Shown: positions 1-7,079, numbered from the stretch's first letter. The stretch is 10,244 nt of DNA from Parabacteroides sp. (GCA_020026285.1 JAHHQS010000136.1:1-10244); one strand, 5' to 3'. Notes: a model not told the origin generated them from the sequence alone. Numbers and translations are program-made.

Positions 1-169
1 TTTTTGTTTATTCTAATCTCTTCACTGTCTTTTTAATCTTGAAACTAGAGACCATTTGGTTTATTAATCATCTTCTTTTTATGATTATTAGAGAAGATTC
101 TAAATACTATCCTTTCTGTTTGAAACAAATTCTTCCTATTGATCTGATATGACAAGTATTTTAAATTTA

Positions 170-177
170 TATATTTG
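170..177 (+). promoter_or_regulatory. Possible Bacteroidota -7 box
   Basis: TATATTTG matches the TAnnTTTG -7 element of Bacteroidota sigma-ABfr promoters. No TTTG -33 element is found at the usual spacing. It would drive the lipoprotein gene at 273 with a leader of roughly 90 bases. Apart from this box and the hairpin at 205-231, I see nothing definite in 1-272. Confidence 0.3.
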
Positions 178-204
178 TAAACAAGACTGAAAAACACTAT
201 AAAC

Positions 205-231
205 AGATTATGATATCAAGTATCATGATCT
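205..231 (+). promoter_or_regulatory. Hairpin in the leader of the 273-1949 gene
   Basis: Bases 205-215 pair with 221-231 around the 5-base loop TCAAG, giving an 11-bp stem with one G-T wobble (209/227). It lies 42 bases before the start codon at 273 and downstream of a possible -7 box at 170-177, so it would fall within the 5' untranslated RNA. No T-run follows, so it does not look like an intrinsic terminator. It could be an RNA stability or regulatory hairpin, or a dyad bound by a protein on the DNA. Function is inferred from position only. Confidence 0.45.
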
Positions 232-272
232 AAAATGATAAAATTTCTGACAACACTTTAATAAATACGACC

Positions 273-1949
273 ATGAAAAAGAACAAATCATTAAAAAGCA
301 TAAGCATGAGCTTTATGATGTTCGCTGTGGCATTGGGACAGACTTCTTGTAATCAGAATGTCCAGAAAGATTTTGTAACAGGTGTACCGATTCCGAATAG
401 TGTGGGCGGCTATCTGATTTCAAAAACGGACAAAATGGATCAGACTTTTGGTGGTGGTTATTCCATGTATGTCACTGTTTATCCTCTTTTAAAGAATTAT
501 CCCGGAAGAGATTTCCAATCCGGACTTTTTGGAACCTGGATGTTTCCTTTCAATGAAAAAAAGAGTGATAAAAAGATGTATTCAGACATCGAAGGCGGAT
601 TAGGCTGGTGGCGAGATACTGAATTTGCTACCGAAACGCCCAAATTCATTATGGGAGGTGTTCAGCTAAACTTCTGTGGTTGGGCCAATGGACCCGGAGC
701 CGGAAAAGGTAGAGACTGGAGCCAGCCTAAAGGAAAATATGGAGTAGCACATCTTACTCCATGGCTTATCTGGCCTCCTGATGGATTAAACATAAAACAA
801 GGTTCATGCGGTGAAGTTCTGGGAAGTGGTTATCTACCTCTGCCATTAGCCGAAGCAAAGGAAACAACTAAAGGACAGAATATTCCTACGGGAGATCAAT
901 GCTGGACATTATTTCTGAATACAAAAACATTCAAAGGTCCGGTTGCTTTCTTTACACCTTACTTCTGGAGTGAATCCTATCTGAAAGAACCGAGTTTGAG
1001 TGGCATGTTCTTCGACCAGCGTCCATCAGGATCGAGTAAGGCTTTCCAACAGGAAACACAGCATATCTACTCTTATGAAGCATTCGATTCCAAAGGGAAC
1101 AAATATGCTAGGATTGCTCCTACTCAATATCCAGTAGACGATAATGGGGACGCTAATCTAGTACACAGATTGATGGTTTACAAAAAAGAAGCACTGTGGA
1201 ACAAAGTGGATGCATGGTTTAATGGAGGTCCGGTTGCCGACACACGGATTGATGTAAATCAGGGAGCGATGCAAGGATTCAAACAAGGTGTACGCTCAAA
1301 CTGGAAACTGTATGAAGAAAATGTAGCCAAAGATAAACTGGCTTATCTGAACATTACCGATTTTATGGATTTTAATGCCACCGATCCGACAACTTTGAGA
1401 TTCCATTGGCAGGGAGATCTGATCACAAGAGGGAAGACCAAATTTGGCAAGTCAGTTATGACACTTCCGGAATATTATAAATGGGTTCAAAAAGATTCAA
1501 ACGATTCCATTGGCAAATGGATTGCAGTAGATCCGAAGACTGTTCCGACCGAAACAAAATTGCAGAGCGTGGAGTTCAAGAATACCACTCCTCGGAACAA
1601 AATGCCCTATATAACTCCGGATGGAGCTGAAACCTGCTGGAAGAAACCAGGTCCTGCAGCCGGTCCGTTCAAAGCAAAGTTGGGCGATGGCAGCACGATC
1701 ACTTACTACTGGTACAGATTCTGTGATCAGCCAGCATTAATGAATGCCGATCTGACAAAAGCAGAAAGAGAAAGAATGCAAAAGAAAGTGGAACTTCTGC
1801 ATAAATACTGGACTAAAGAGAAGGAATATCTGCCAGCTCCTCTGAACAATTACGAACTGACTGAAATAGATCCGGCATTGATTGTCACTCCACCTGAAGG
1901 TCTTGAAGTTGGATATGTTCCTATTGTGACAAGTCAAGGTCTGGAATAA
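273..1949 (+). CDS. Predicted lipoprotein of unknown function, 558 aa
   Basis: I do not recognise this family. The N-terminus (KKNKSLK, then a hydrophobic stretch at residues 10-22) ends in QTSC. It is a plausible though imperfect lipobox with Cys26 as the lipidated residue, so the protein is probably exported and membrane-anchored. There is no obvious acidic surface-export signal after Cys26. The mature part is rich in Trp, Tyr, Phe, Gly and Pro, has no transmembrane helix, and has five further cysteines (135, 179, 210, 455, 484) that could form disulfides. The C-terminal fifth contains a charged helical stretch (about residues 494-517) and then a Pro-rich end. No catalytic motif is evident; the aromatic-rich composition would suit a carbohydrate-binding or beta-rich extracellular protein, but that is a guess. 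ATG at 273 is chosen because the signal peptide starts there. The gene stands alone on its strand, and a MITE-like element lies just downstream. Confidence 0.85.
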   Translation: MKKNKSLKSISMSFMMFAVALGQTSCNQNVQKDFVTGVPIPNSVGGYLISKTDKMDQTFGGGYSMYVTVYPLLKNYPGRDFQSGLFGTWMFPFNEKKSDKKMYSDIEGGLGWWRDTEFATETPKFIMGGVQLNFCGWANGPGAGKGRDWSQPKGKYGVAHLTPWLIWPPDGLNIKQGSCGEVLGSGYLPLPLAEAKETTKGQNIPTGDQCWTLFLNTKTFKGPVAFFTPYFWSESYLKEPSLSGMFFDQRPSGSSKAFQQETQHIYSYEAFDSKGNKYARIAPTQYPVDDNGDANLVHRLMVYKKEALWNKVDAWFNGGPVADTRIDVNQGAMQGFKQGVRSNWKLYEENVAKDKLAYLNITDFMDFNATDPTTLRFHWQGDLITRGKTKFGKSVMTLPEYYKWVQKDSNDSIGKWIAVDPKTVPTETKLQSVEFKNTTPRNKMPYITPDGAETCWKKPGPAAGPFKAKLGDGSTITYYWYRFCDQPALMNADLTKAERERMQKKVELLHKYWTKEKEYLPAPLNNYELTEIDPALIVTPPEGLEVGYVPIVTSQGLE

Positions 1950-1991
1950 AATAACTAATTATCCGAAAAGAGGAAGCCTATCATAAAGAAC

Positions 1992-2179
1992 AAAAGAGGG
2001 TGTGTCAAAATTCATTTTTTGAAAACATGAACTTATAATTTGAAATTTGATCACCCTAAAAGACTAAAAAAAGGCCGTATCAAACTCTGTATTGAGTAAT
2101 GATGCGGCCCTTTTAAGTATTATGGTTATAACCTGTAACTTTTGAGAGTAGTCATTTCAGTTTTGACACACCCTCTTTT
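1992..2179. mobile_element. MITE-like element, 188 bp, 19-bp perfect terminal inverted repeats
   Basis: The left end (1992-2010) reads AAAAGAGGGTGTGTCAAAA, and its exact reverse complement lies at 2161-2179. The 150 bases between them encode no protein but hold a large hairpin (2068-2114) and the palindrome GGTTATAACC (2124-2133). This is the form of a non-autonomous miniature inverted-repeat element. Ends of the type GAGGGTGTGTCAAAA recall transposase-bearing IS elements of Bacteroides, possibly the IS1182 family, but that is from memory and unverified. No clear direct target duplication is visible: the outermost AAAA and TTTT could be element or target. It lies between two convergent genes and ends 5 bases before the aldehyde dehydrogenase stop codon. 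That protein has full family length, so insertion did not truncate it. Confidence 0.7.
2068..2114. terminator. Internal hairpin of the MITE, likely bidirectional terminator
   Basis: 2068-2082 pairs with 2100-2114 through 15 positions with one G-T wobble and one mismatch (A2072/C2110). The stem has a GC-rich core (GGCCG with CGGCC) flanked by A-run and T-run. Inside the loop ACTC (2084-2087) can pair with GAGT (2094-2097), lengthening the structure. A-run on one side and T-run on the other make it usable from either direction, which suits its place between the convergent genes ending at 1949 and 2185. Termination is inferred from structure. Confidence 0.6.
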
Positions 2180-2184
2180 ACTTT

Positions 2185-3567
2185 TTATAATATTTTTCGA
2201 ACCCATTTGAACATTTTATAAGGCATATACCGGAAAGGCAGATCCAGCCACGTTGGTGTAGTTATCACTGCCCGCTGATGTGAAAAGGCATTGAAACTAA
2301 GCTTTCCGTGATAATGTCCCATTCCGGAATTACCAACACCGCCAAAAGGAACATTCTCATTGGCAATATGCATAATAGTATCGTTGATGCAAGCTCCACC
2401 AGAAGAAGTTCGAAGAATCACTTCCTTTCCTGATTTTACCGAACCAAAATAATATAGCGCCAGTGGTTTTTCCCTTTCATTCACAAAACGTATCACTTCC
2501 TCCGTCTTCTCAAAAGGAATCATAGGAAGAACCGGACCGAAAATTTCTTCTTTCATCACCGGAGAATCCAACGATACATCGGCTAGTAAAGTTGGTTCAA
2601 TGTAACGTTCTGAAGCATCCGTATGTCCACCCAGAACGATCTTTCCATCCGACAAATAGGAAGAGACACGTTGAAAAGCCTTATCATTGACAAGACGGAC
2701 AAAATGTCTGCTTCTCTGAATATCTGCCCCATGCATTTCATGAAGAGCCGTTTCAAAAGCCTCTACAAACTGATCCTGCAATGAAGTCTGAATTAATAAA
2801 TAATCTGGAGCGATACAAGTCTGTCCGGCATTCAATGTCTTTCCCCAGGCAATACGACGAGCAGCTGTTTTGATGTCAGCTCCCTTATCAACAATACAAG
2901 GACTCTTCCCCCCCAGTTCCAGTACAACCGGAGTCAGATGATGCGAAGCTGCTTCCATTACAGTTCTACCCAAAGACGGACTTCCAGTAAAGAAGATCAC
3001 ATCGAAATGTTGTTCCAGCAAAGCGGCATTCACTTCACGATGTCCCTGAATCACGGCTATGTATTTCTGATCGAAAACTGATTCTATCATCCGCTGCAGA
3101 ACCTTCGAAACATTCGGCACATAAGGAGACGGTTTCAAAACTGCCGTACAACCGGCTGCAATAGCCCCAACAAGCGGATTGAGTAATAACTGTACCGGAT
3201 AATTCCATGGAGAAACAATTAAAGCTGTTCCCAGAGGTTCACTCACAATACAACTGCTTGAAGGAAACATTTTCAATGGAGTACACTTATGTTCCGGCTT
3301 CATCCAGGATTTCAGATGAGATTGATGATTTTTTATCTCACCAGAAACAATACTCAATTCCGTCAGAACTGCTTCTTCCTTCGATTTATGAAGATCAGTC
3401 CACAAGGCATCGCATAAAGGTTCTTCCCATTCCTTCAGTAGATTTTCCAAACGACAAAGCTGTTGTCTGCGAAAATCATATTCCAAGGTAACACCTGTTT
3501 GGAAAAATTTACGTTGAGCAGATATCACCTCATTGATCTCTTTGATTGAGTTTGAAACAAATTCCAT
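2185..3567 (-). CDS. Aldehyde dehydrogenase, class 3 (ALDH3-like)
   Basis: NAD(P)-dependent oxidation of an aldehyde to its carboxylic acid. The full catalytic set is visible: SPWNYP with Asn122, the coenzyme Lys145 in VLKPS, FFTGS (192-196), the general base Glu217 in LELGGKSP, the nucleophile Cys251 in GQTCIAPDY, and EEIFGPVLP (340-348). The C-terminal part PFGGVGNSGMGHYHG (407-421), the short N-terminus and the 460-residue length fit the ALDH3/coniferyl-fatty aldehyde dehydrogenase group rather than the longer ~490-residue classical enzymes. The basic, hydrophobic C-terminal tail (about 441-460) resembles the membrane-association tail of fatty aldehyde dehydrogenases. The start follows the upstream SDR gene by 19 bases on the same strand, so the two are probably co-transcribed and may act in sequence on one alcohol. 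The substrate cannot be read from the sequence. Confidence 0.93.
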   Translation of the reverse strand: MEFVSNSIKEINEVISAQRKFFQTGVTLEYDFRRQQLCRLENLLKEWEEPLCDALWTDLHKSKEEAVLTELSIVSGEIKNHQSHLKSWMKPEHKCTPLKMFPSSSCIVSEPLGTALIVSPWNYPVQLLLNPLVGAIAAGCTAVLKPSPYVPNVSKVLQRMIESVFDQKYIAVIQGHREVNAALLEQHFDVIFFTGSPSLGRTVMEAASHHLTPVVLELGGKSPCIVDKGADIKTAARRIAWGKTLNAGQTCIAPDYLLIQTSLQDQFVEAFETALHEMHGADIQRSRHFVRLVNDKAFQRVSSYLSDGKIVLGGHTDASERYIEPTLLADVSLDSPVMKEEIFGPVLPMIPFEKTEEVIRFVNEREKPLALYYFGSVKSGKEVILRTSSGGACINDTIMHIANENVPFGGVGNSGMGHYHGKLSFNAFSHQRAVITTPTWLDLPFRYMPYKMFKWVRKIL

Positions 3568-3586
3568 ATTCCAAGAGATTATTATA

Positions 3587-4399
3587 TTATTTCTTGCGAC
3601 CTGTAAAATGATCCATAGCCGAATAAATACCTAACCATCCACCTAAAATAGTATCAAACCAGGAAGTAGGCAAGATACCCTGTACAAAACGGATGAAATG
3701 GAAAGGCCATGGAATTCCCTTGAAATCGCAGTTATGTTCAATAGCACGGATGATCTTGCGAGCAGTCTTTTCCGGTTTCAAAATCGGGAAGAAACGAGAC
3801 TCTACTCCATCAAACATTCCGGTATTGATGTAATAAGGAGCAACAGTTGTGATATGAACATTTTTTTTGGCCTCGTGCAATTCTATTCGAACAGAATCGG
3901 ACCATCCGATTACAGCCCATTTACTGGCTACATAAACGGACATTTTAGGATTGGAAATCATTCCTGCTGCAGATGCTATATTACAGATATGCCCTTTGTT
4001 ACGAGCCAGCATTCCCGGTAAAGCTTGTTGCGCTACAAACATTGGCGCCATAGCATTAATACTCATTGTTCGCTGAATCTCCGATACAGTCTGATTCTCA
4101 AAAGTTTTATTACTTGTTACAATACCCGCATTATTAATTACAATATCGACATCTCCGCAAACACGGACTGTTTCTTCAAACTGTTTCTGTACGCATGCAA
4201 CATCCGACACATCAACACAGAATCCTTCAACTCTACCTAGATGCTGAAATTCTGTTTTTGTTTGCTTTATACTTTCTTCATTAATATCCCAAATAATCAA
4301 ACAACGTGCACCTTTTTCAAGTACCATACGTCCCATCAAGCGACCAATTCCTGATGCGCCCCCAGTAATCAATACTGAGTTTCCTTTAATTTTTGTCAT
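3587..4399 (-). CDS. Short-chain dehydrogenase/reductase (SDR)
   Basis: Classical SDR oxidoreductase of 270 residues acting on an alcohol/carbonyl pair with NAD(H) or NADP(H). Motifs are intact: cofactor loop TGGASGIG (12-19), acidic Asp38 at the end of the second strand (favours NAD), NNAG (89-92), structural Asn115, and the catalytic Ser143, Tyr156 and Lys160 (YVASK). After the Rossmann core, the tail from about residue 229 is rich in aromatic residues and ends with MDHFTGRKK. It resembles SDRs of the 16C/11-beta-HSD-like groups that act on lipids or retinoids at membranes; this subgrouping is tentative. It is the first gene of a minus-strand pair with the aldehyde dehydrogenase. The upstream region carries a dyad (4480-4508) suitable for a regulator. 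Confidence 0.92.
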   Translation of the reverse strand: MTKIKGNSVLITGGASGIGRLMGRMVLEKGARCLIIWDINEESIKQTKTEFQHLGRVEGFCVDVSDVACVQKQFEETVRVCGDVDIVINNAGIVTSNKTFENQTVSEIQRTMSINAMAPMFVAQQALPGMLARNKGHICNIASAAGMISNPKMSVYVASKWAVIGWSDSVRIELHEAKKNVHITTVAPYYINTGMFDGVESRFFPILKPEKTARKIIRAIEHNCDFKGIPWPFHFIRFVQGILPTSWFDTILGGWLGIYSAMDHFTGRKK

Positions 4400-4441
4400 A
4401 ATTTTTAATGAATATAATTTGTATATTCCCGTTTCGGACGG

Positions 4442-4449
4442 TAAAGATA
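4442..4449 (-). promoter_or_regulatory. Possible -7 box for the SDR-ALDH pair
   Basis: On the minus strand these bases read TATCTTTA, one mismatch from TAnnTTTG, about 43 bases before the SDR start codon. No -33 TTTG is found at 19-21 bases. A weak match, possibly one needing an activator; the dyad at 4480-4508 would be centred near -58 relative to its expected start point. Confidence 0.3.
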
Positions 4450-4479
4450 TAGTAAATTAAGAATAGGAAGGTTAATTTT

Positions 4480-4508
4480 TATGCACATTTTTACAATAAA
4501 TGTGCATA
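4480..4508. promoter_or_regulatory. Perfect 11-bp dyad, operator candidate
   Basis: TATGCACATTT (4480-4490) is followed after 7 bases (TTACAAT) by its exact reverse complement AAATGTGCATA (4498-4508). It lies in the gap between the divergent SDR and ArsC-like genes, about 81 bases from the SDR start and about 140 bases from the ArsC-like start. There is no T-run after it and no gene ends nearby, so a terminator is unlikely. The size (29 bp, 18-bp centre-to-centre spacing) suits a dimeric helix-turn-helix regulator. The regulator is not in the window. Confidence 0.55.
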
Positions 4509-4590
4509 TTTTATAAACAAAGACTTTCTCGAAAAGAATAACAGCCAACCACGCCAAAAAGACTCCCTATCATATATAAATATTTTTATA

Positions 4591-4598
4591 TAACTTTG
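4591..4598 (+). promoter_or_regulatory. Bacteroidota -7 box for the ArsC-like gene
   Basis: TAACTTTG is a perfect match to TAnnTTTG, 50 bases before the ATG at 4649. The -33 position holds no TTTG. Just after the expected start point a small hairpin can form: GTGTT (4605-4609) with AACAC (4615-4619). Confidence 0.5.
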
Positions 4599-4648
4599 TC
4601 GGATGTGTTTTCAGAACACCGTCGAAGAATAATACAAAAATAATTAAT

Positions 4649-5005
4649 ATGAAGAAATTCACCTTTTTACAATATCCCTTATGTGGAACATGTAGAAAAG
4701 CCAAGAAATGGCTGGAAGAAAATGGAATAGCTTATAACAATCGTCTGATTGTAGAAGAAAATCCGACAAAAGAAGAGTTAAAGCGTTGGATACCTAAAAG
4801 CGGACTTCCTATCCGCAAGTTCTTTAACACAAGTGGAGTCGTTTATAAAGAGCTGAAACTAAAGGATAAATTGCCGAACATGACAGAAGATGAACAAATT
4901 GAACTATTGGCAAGCAATGGTAAATTAGTGAAGCGTCCATTAATGGTTTCGGAAGACACTGTATTAGTCGGCTTCAAGCCGGAAGAATGGGAAATGCTTA
5001 AATAA
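4649..5005 (+). CDS. ArsC/Spx-family thioredoxin-fold protein
   Basis: A 118-residue protein of the arsenate reductase-like family (ArsC/YffB/Spx/MgsR), close to usual family length. The N-terminal strand leads into CGTCRKAKKWL with Cys12 and Cys15 as a CxxC redox pair. It continues with PIRKFFNTSG (54-63), and the family arginine-proline step is in KLVKRPL (Arg96, Pro97). These match YffB/MgsR-type members, whose substrates are often unknown, more than dedicated arsenate reductases. No other ars genes (arsB, arsR, acr3) are nearby, so arsenate detoxification should not be assumed. Thiol-redox reduction or thiol-based regulation are the reasonable options. It is a monocistronic gene with its own -7 box and a terminator at 5038. 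Confidence 0.88.
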   Translation: MKKFTFLQYPLCGTCRKAKKWLEENGIAYNNRLIVEENPTKEELKRWIPKSGLPIRKFFNTSGVVYKELKLKDKLPNMTEDEQIELLASNGKLVKRPLMVSEDTVLVGFKPEEWEMLK

Positions 5006-5037
5006 AAATCCACCTATAATCTATCCCTTAATATAAG

Positions 5038-5071
5038 AACAGGATTCAGTATAATTTATCCGAATCCTGTT
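5038..5071. terminator. Intrinsic terminator after the ArsC-like gene
   Basis: AACAGGATTC (5038-5047) pairs exactly with GAATCCTGTT (5062-5071), a 10-bp stem with a 14-base loop, and the T-rich tract TTTTTCTTTTT follows on the plus strand. It lies 33 bases after the ArsC-like stop and 31 bases beyond the end of the converging lipoprotein gene. From the minus side the tail is less T-rich, so it works best for the plus-strand gene. Confidence 0.8.
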
Positions 5072-5101
5072 TTTTCTTTTTAAAAGAATATTGACTTGAT
5101 A

Positions 5102-5971
5102 TCATTTATCGAAAGGAAGTTCCCCCTGAACCGTCTTTACCAAAGCTATTACTTTCTCGACCTCGGCACGATCTCCTGCCACAACTAAAGATAATCCACC
5201 TTCCCTTCCAGCTATGCCTCCAACACCAAAAGGAAATACATTCACATCTGCAAACTGCCTGATGGCCTCAATCTCGGTAAAGATCATACCACTTTCATAA
5301 ACATGAATCTTTGGGACAAATGATAATTTTTCATTTTCTTTAACCAGCTCAGATTCTATATTTTTTAAATTTAAAGATGATTCTTTTTCCAGACCAATTG
5401 GCACTATCAACTGAGCTTTCCCCTCTCCTACATAAGGAAGCAGGCGATATGTTGTTCCACCATCAGGAGCTCCGATACAAACAGCAGCCTGCTTCTTCGA
5501 ATAATTCAACAAATTTCCTCCTTTAAAAATCAAATCCCCTTCTCGAAGCTGTTTCAGACCATCTTCATACGAAAGATCTGTCACTTGCCCATTGACCAGA
5601 ACTATTTCTTTCAGTTTTTTACACACATGGGTACTCATGTTCTCCACTCCTTCTGGAACAAAATGCCCAGTAAGAAAAGCGCCATGAACTTCTTTCAGAC
5701 CAATCAATTCTTCTGCGAGATAAGTATTGGTTGTTCCTCGAGTAATAATAATTATACCTTTCTGCATCCGTTCTCGAACTTGCGGCATGTTTGCAATACC
5801 TTTGGCGATAAGACGTTTTCCTTCGCTGACAGTAAGGTTTATTCCTGCCACAACATTCTTTTTATCAACCAATAAAGTTGACGATTTTACTTCTTTCTGC
5901 TCTAACTGATTCATACACGATACCATAAAAAGGAAACAAAGACAAGAGAAGATATATTTTACAATTCTCAT
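5102..5971 (-). CDS. Lipoprotein with enzyme-like body, unknown function, 289 aa
   Basis: The frame is open upstream to 6193, but the extra 74 residues overlap the porin gene and do not look like a secretion signal. Starting at ATG 5969-5971 gives a textbook lipoprotein signal: MRIVKY, a hydrophobic core, then MVSC with Cys19. This start is one base after the porin stop (TGA-T-ATG), so translation is probably coupled. The mature part looks like a globular alpha/beta protein: LTVSEGKRLIAKGI (46-59), GIIIITRGTTNTYLAEELIG (72-91), GHFVPEG (102-108), EGDLIFKGGN (144-153), IGAPDGGTTYRLLPY (166-180), and a Gly-rich GVGGIAGREGGLS (249-261). The GTTNTY/AEEL segment recalls the nucleotide- or sugar-phosphate-binding start of RpiA/CoA-transferase-type folds, a weak resemblance only. 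I do not recognise the family. A globular body resembling a cytoplasmic enzyme on a lipid anchor is unusual. Confidence 0.85.
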   Translation of the reverse strand: MRIVKYIFSCLCFLFMVSCMNQLEQKEVKSSTLLVDKKNVVAGINLTVSEGKRLIAKGIANMPQVRERMQKGIIIITRGTTNTYLAEELIGLKEVHGAFLTGHFVPEGVENMSTHVCKKLKEIVLVNGQVTDLSYEDGLKQLREGDLIFKGGNLLNYSKKQAAVCIGAPDGGTTYRLLPYVGEGKAQLIVPIGLEKESSLNLKNIESELVKENEKLSFVPKIHVYESGMIFTEIEAIRQFADVNVFPFGVGGIAGREGGLSLVVAGDRAEVEKVIALVKTVQGELPFDK

Positions 5972-5972
5972 A

Positions 5973-7079
5973 TCAATTATTTTTATTACATTTCTTCCAT
6001 ATATTTTTCGCCAAACGAACCATATCCATTTTCCACAAAACTCCAATAGACATAAAATGCTGATCTTTCTGCAAGACACCATTGACATTACCATTTTCAC
6101 CGAAACAGTAATTATAGGCTGCATGCATTCTGACAGATTTATCCCCTTCGGGCAAAGGGAAAAACTCAACACCACCACCAAGCTGAGTAGCATCTGTTCC
6201 TGGCCAGACGCATTCGTCAGCCGGATCGGTTGTCACATTTCGATTGTAACAAGCTTTAGCAAATATATTCCAATGTTCTGTTGGCTTCATCGACAATTCA
6301 CCGGTCAAGGAACAATCCTTAAAAAAGAATACATGATTTCCGGTGGCACGATTCATATAATCCAGTTCGAAGGCCACTTTTCCAAAATCAAATTTATGTC
6401 CCAATCCCAGATAATAGATAAAATGTCCCGGCTGATATTCCAGCATATTCACAGAATATACCGTTTTAAACCAATCATGATTTCCATACCAGGCTATATT
6501 ATATCCATATAACTCCTCTCCTTTCTTTCGGAATGGAGATTCAGAGAATTGCATGGTTAATCTGTCGTTAGGTGTAACATTAAATCCGCAACTGACTGCA
6601 AATTTATAACAAGGTATTGTATTCCAAAATTCAGAAGCAAAGTACATTTCCATCGGATCTCTCTGATATTCATAACTACCAAAATCCAATGGCATCTTAC
6701 CTCCGGCAATATCCCATTTGCTATTAAATTTATACTTCAAAAACATTCGATCTGTCCCATCAAAGAAACTTTTATCATGATGTAACTCATTCAGTCGCTG
6801 ACGATAGGAATAAGACAACTTCTTTGTAATGTTTCCACTCAATGTAAGCATCAGGAATTTTCCTTTAAATCCACTATTCCCTTTAATTGGATCAGATTGC
6901 TGATATTCTCTTTGATAATCAACTCGAGCAGCCAATTCGATATTAATAGGATCACTTTGATCTTCAAACTCAATGGTTGACGACTCACCATCCTGATAAC
7001 TACGGGCGGCAACAAACCACACATTCATTGTGGCAATAGTACTTGATAAAAGTAGTATTGAGCAAAGATTGTTTTTCAT
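5973..7079 (-). CDS. Outer-membrane porin, Porin_O_P (phosphate-selective porin-like)
   Basis: A 368-residue beta-barrel protein with an N-terminal signal peptide (residues 1 to about 25, ending VAA). Alternating aromatic-polar strands run throughout: KLSYSYRQRLNEL, RMFLKYKFNSKWDIAGGKMPLDFGSYEY, and FIYYLGLGHKFDFGKVAFELDY. The early 'K.P..FG..EY' segment and the strand pattern match porins of the OprO/OprP-like family common in Bacteroidota. The ion or solute passed cannot be told from sequence; the family name does not prove phosphate selectivity. The last predicted strand (about 340-353) is followed by a basic tail of some 15 residues, instead of ending with an aromatic residue as many barrels do. 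The gene has the best promoter in the window and leads an operon with the lipoprotein at 5102-5971. Confidence 0.85.
   Translation of the reverse strand: MKNNLCSILLLSSTIATMNVWFVAARSYQDGESSTIEFEDQSDPINIELAARVDYQREYQQSDPIKGNSGFKGKFLMLTLSGNITKKLSYSYRQRLNELHHDKSFFDGTDRMFLKYKFNSKWDIAGGKMPLDFGSYEYQRDPMEMYFASEFWNTIPCYKFAVSCGFNVTPNDRLTMQFSESPFRKKGEELYGYNIAWYGNHDWFKTVYSVNMLEYQPGHFIYYLGLGHKFDFGKVAFELDYMNRATGNHVFFFKDCSLTGELSMKPTEHWNIFAKACYNRNVTTDPADECVWPGTDATQLGGGVEFFPLPEGDKSVRMHAAYNYCFGENGNVNGVLQKDQHFMSIGVLWKMDMVRLAKNIWKKCNKNN

Noticed and set aside
1966..1999. Direct repeat AAAAGAGG as a target-site duplication of the MITE
   Set aside because: One copy is part of the element's own inverted repeat and the other lies 26 bases outside it, so they do not flank the element as a duplication must.
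3207..3491. Plus-strand open frame of 94 codons
   Set aside because: It is antisense to the aldehyde dehydrogenase, whose active-site motifs are complete in the other strand.
4509..4648. Small hairpins such as CTTT/AAAG and GTGTT/AACAC as terminators or riboswitch
   Set aside because: Stems of 4-5 bp are expected by chance in AT-rich DNA, and no known riboswitch core is recognisable.
4649..5005. Arsenic-resistance gene
   Set aside because: The fold is ArsC-like, but there is no arsenite pump, ArsR or other ars gene nearby, so an arsenate-specific role is not supported.
6057..6512. Open frame of 151 codons on the plus strand
   Set aside because: It lies wholly antisense to the porin gene, has no recognisable motif, and the porin translation is clearly the real one.
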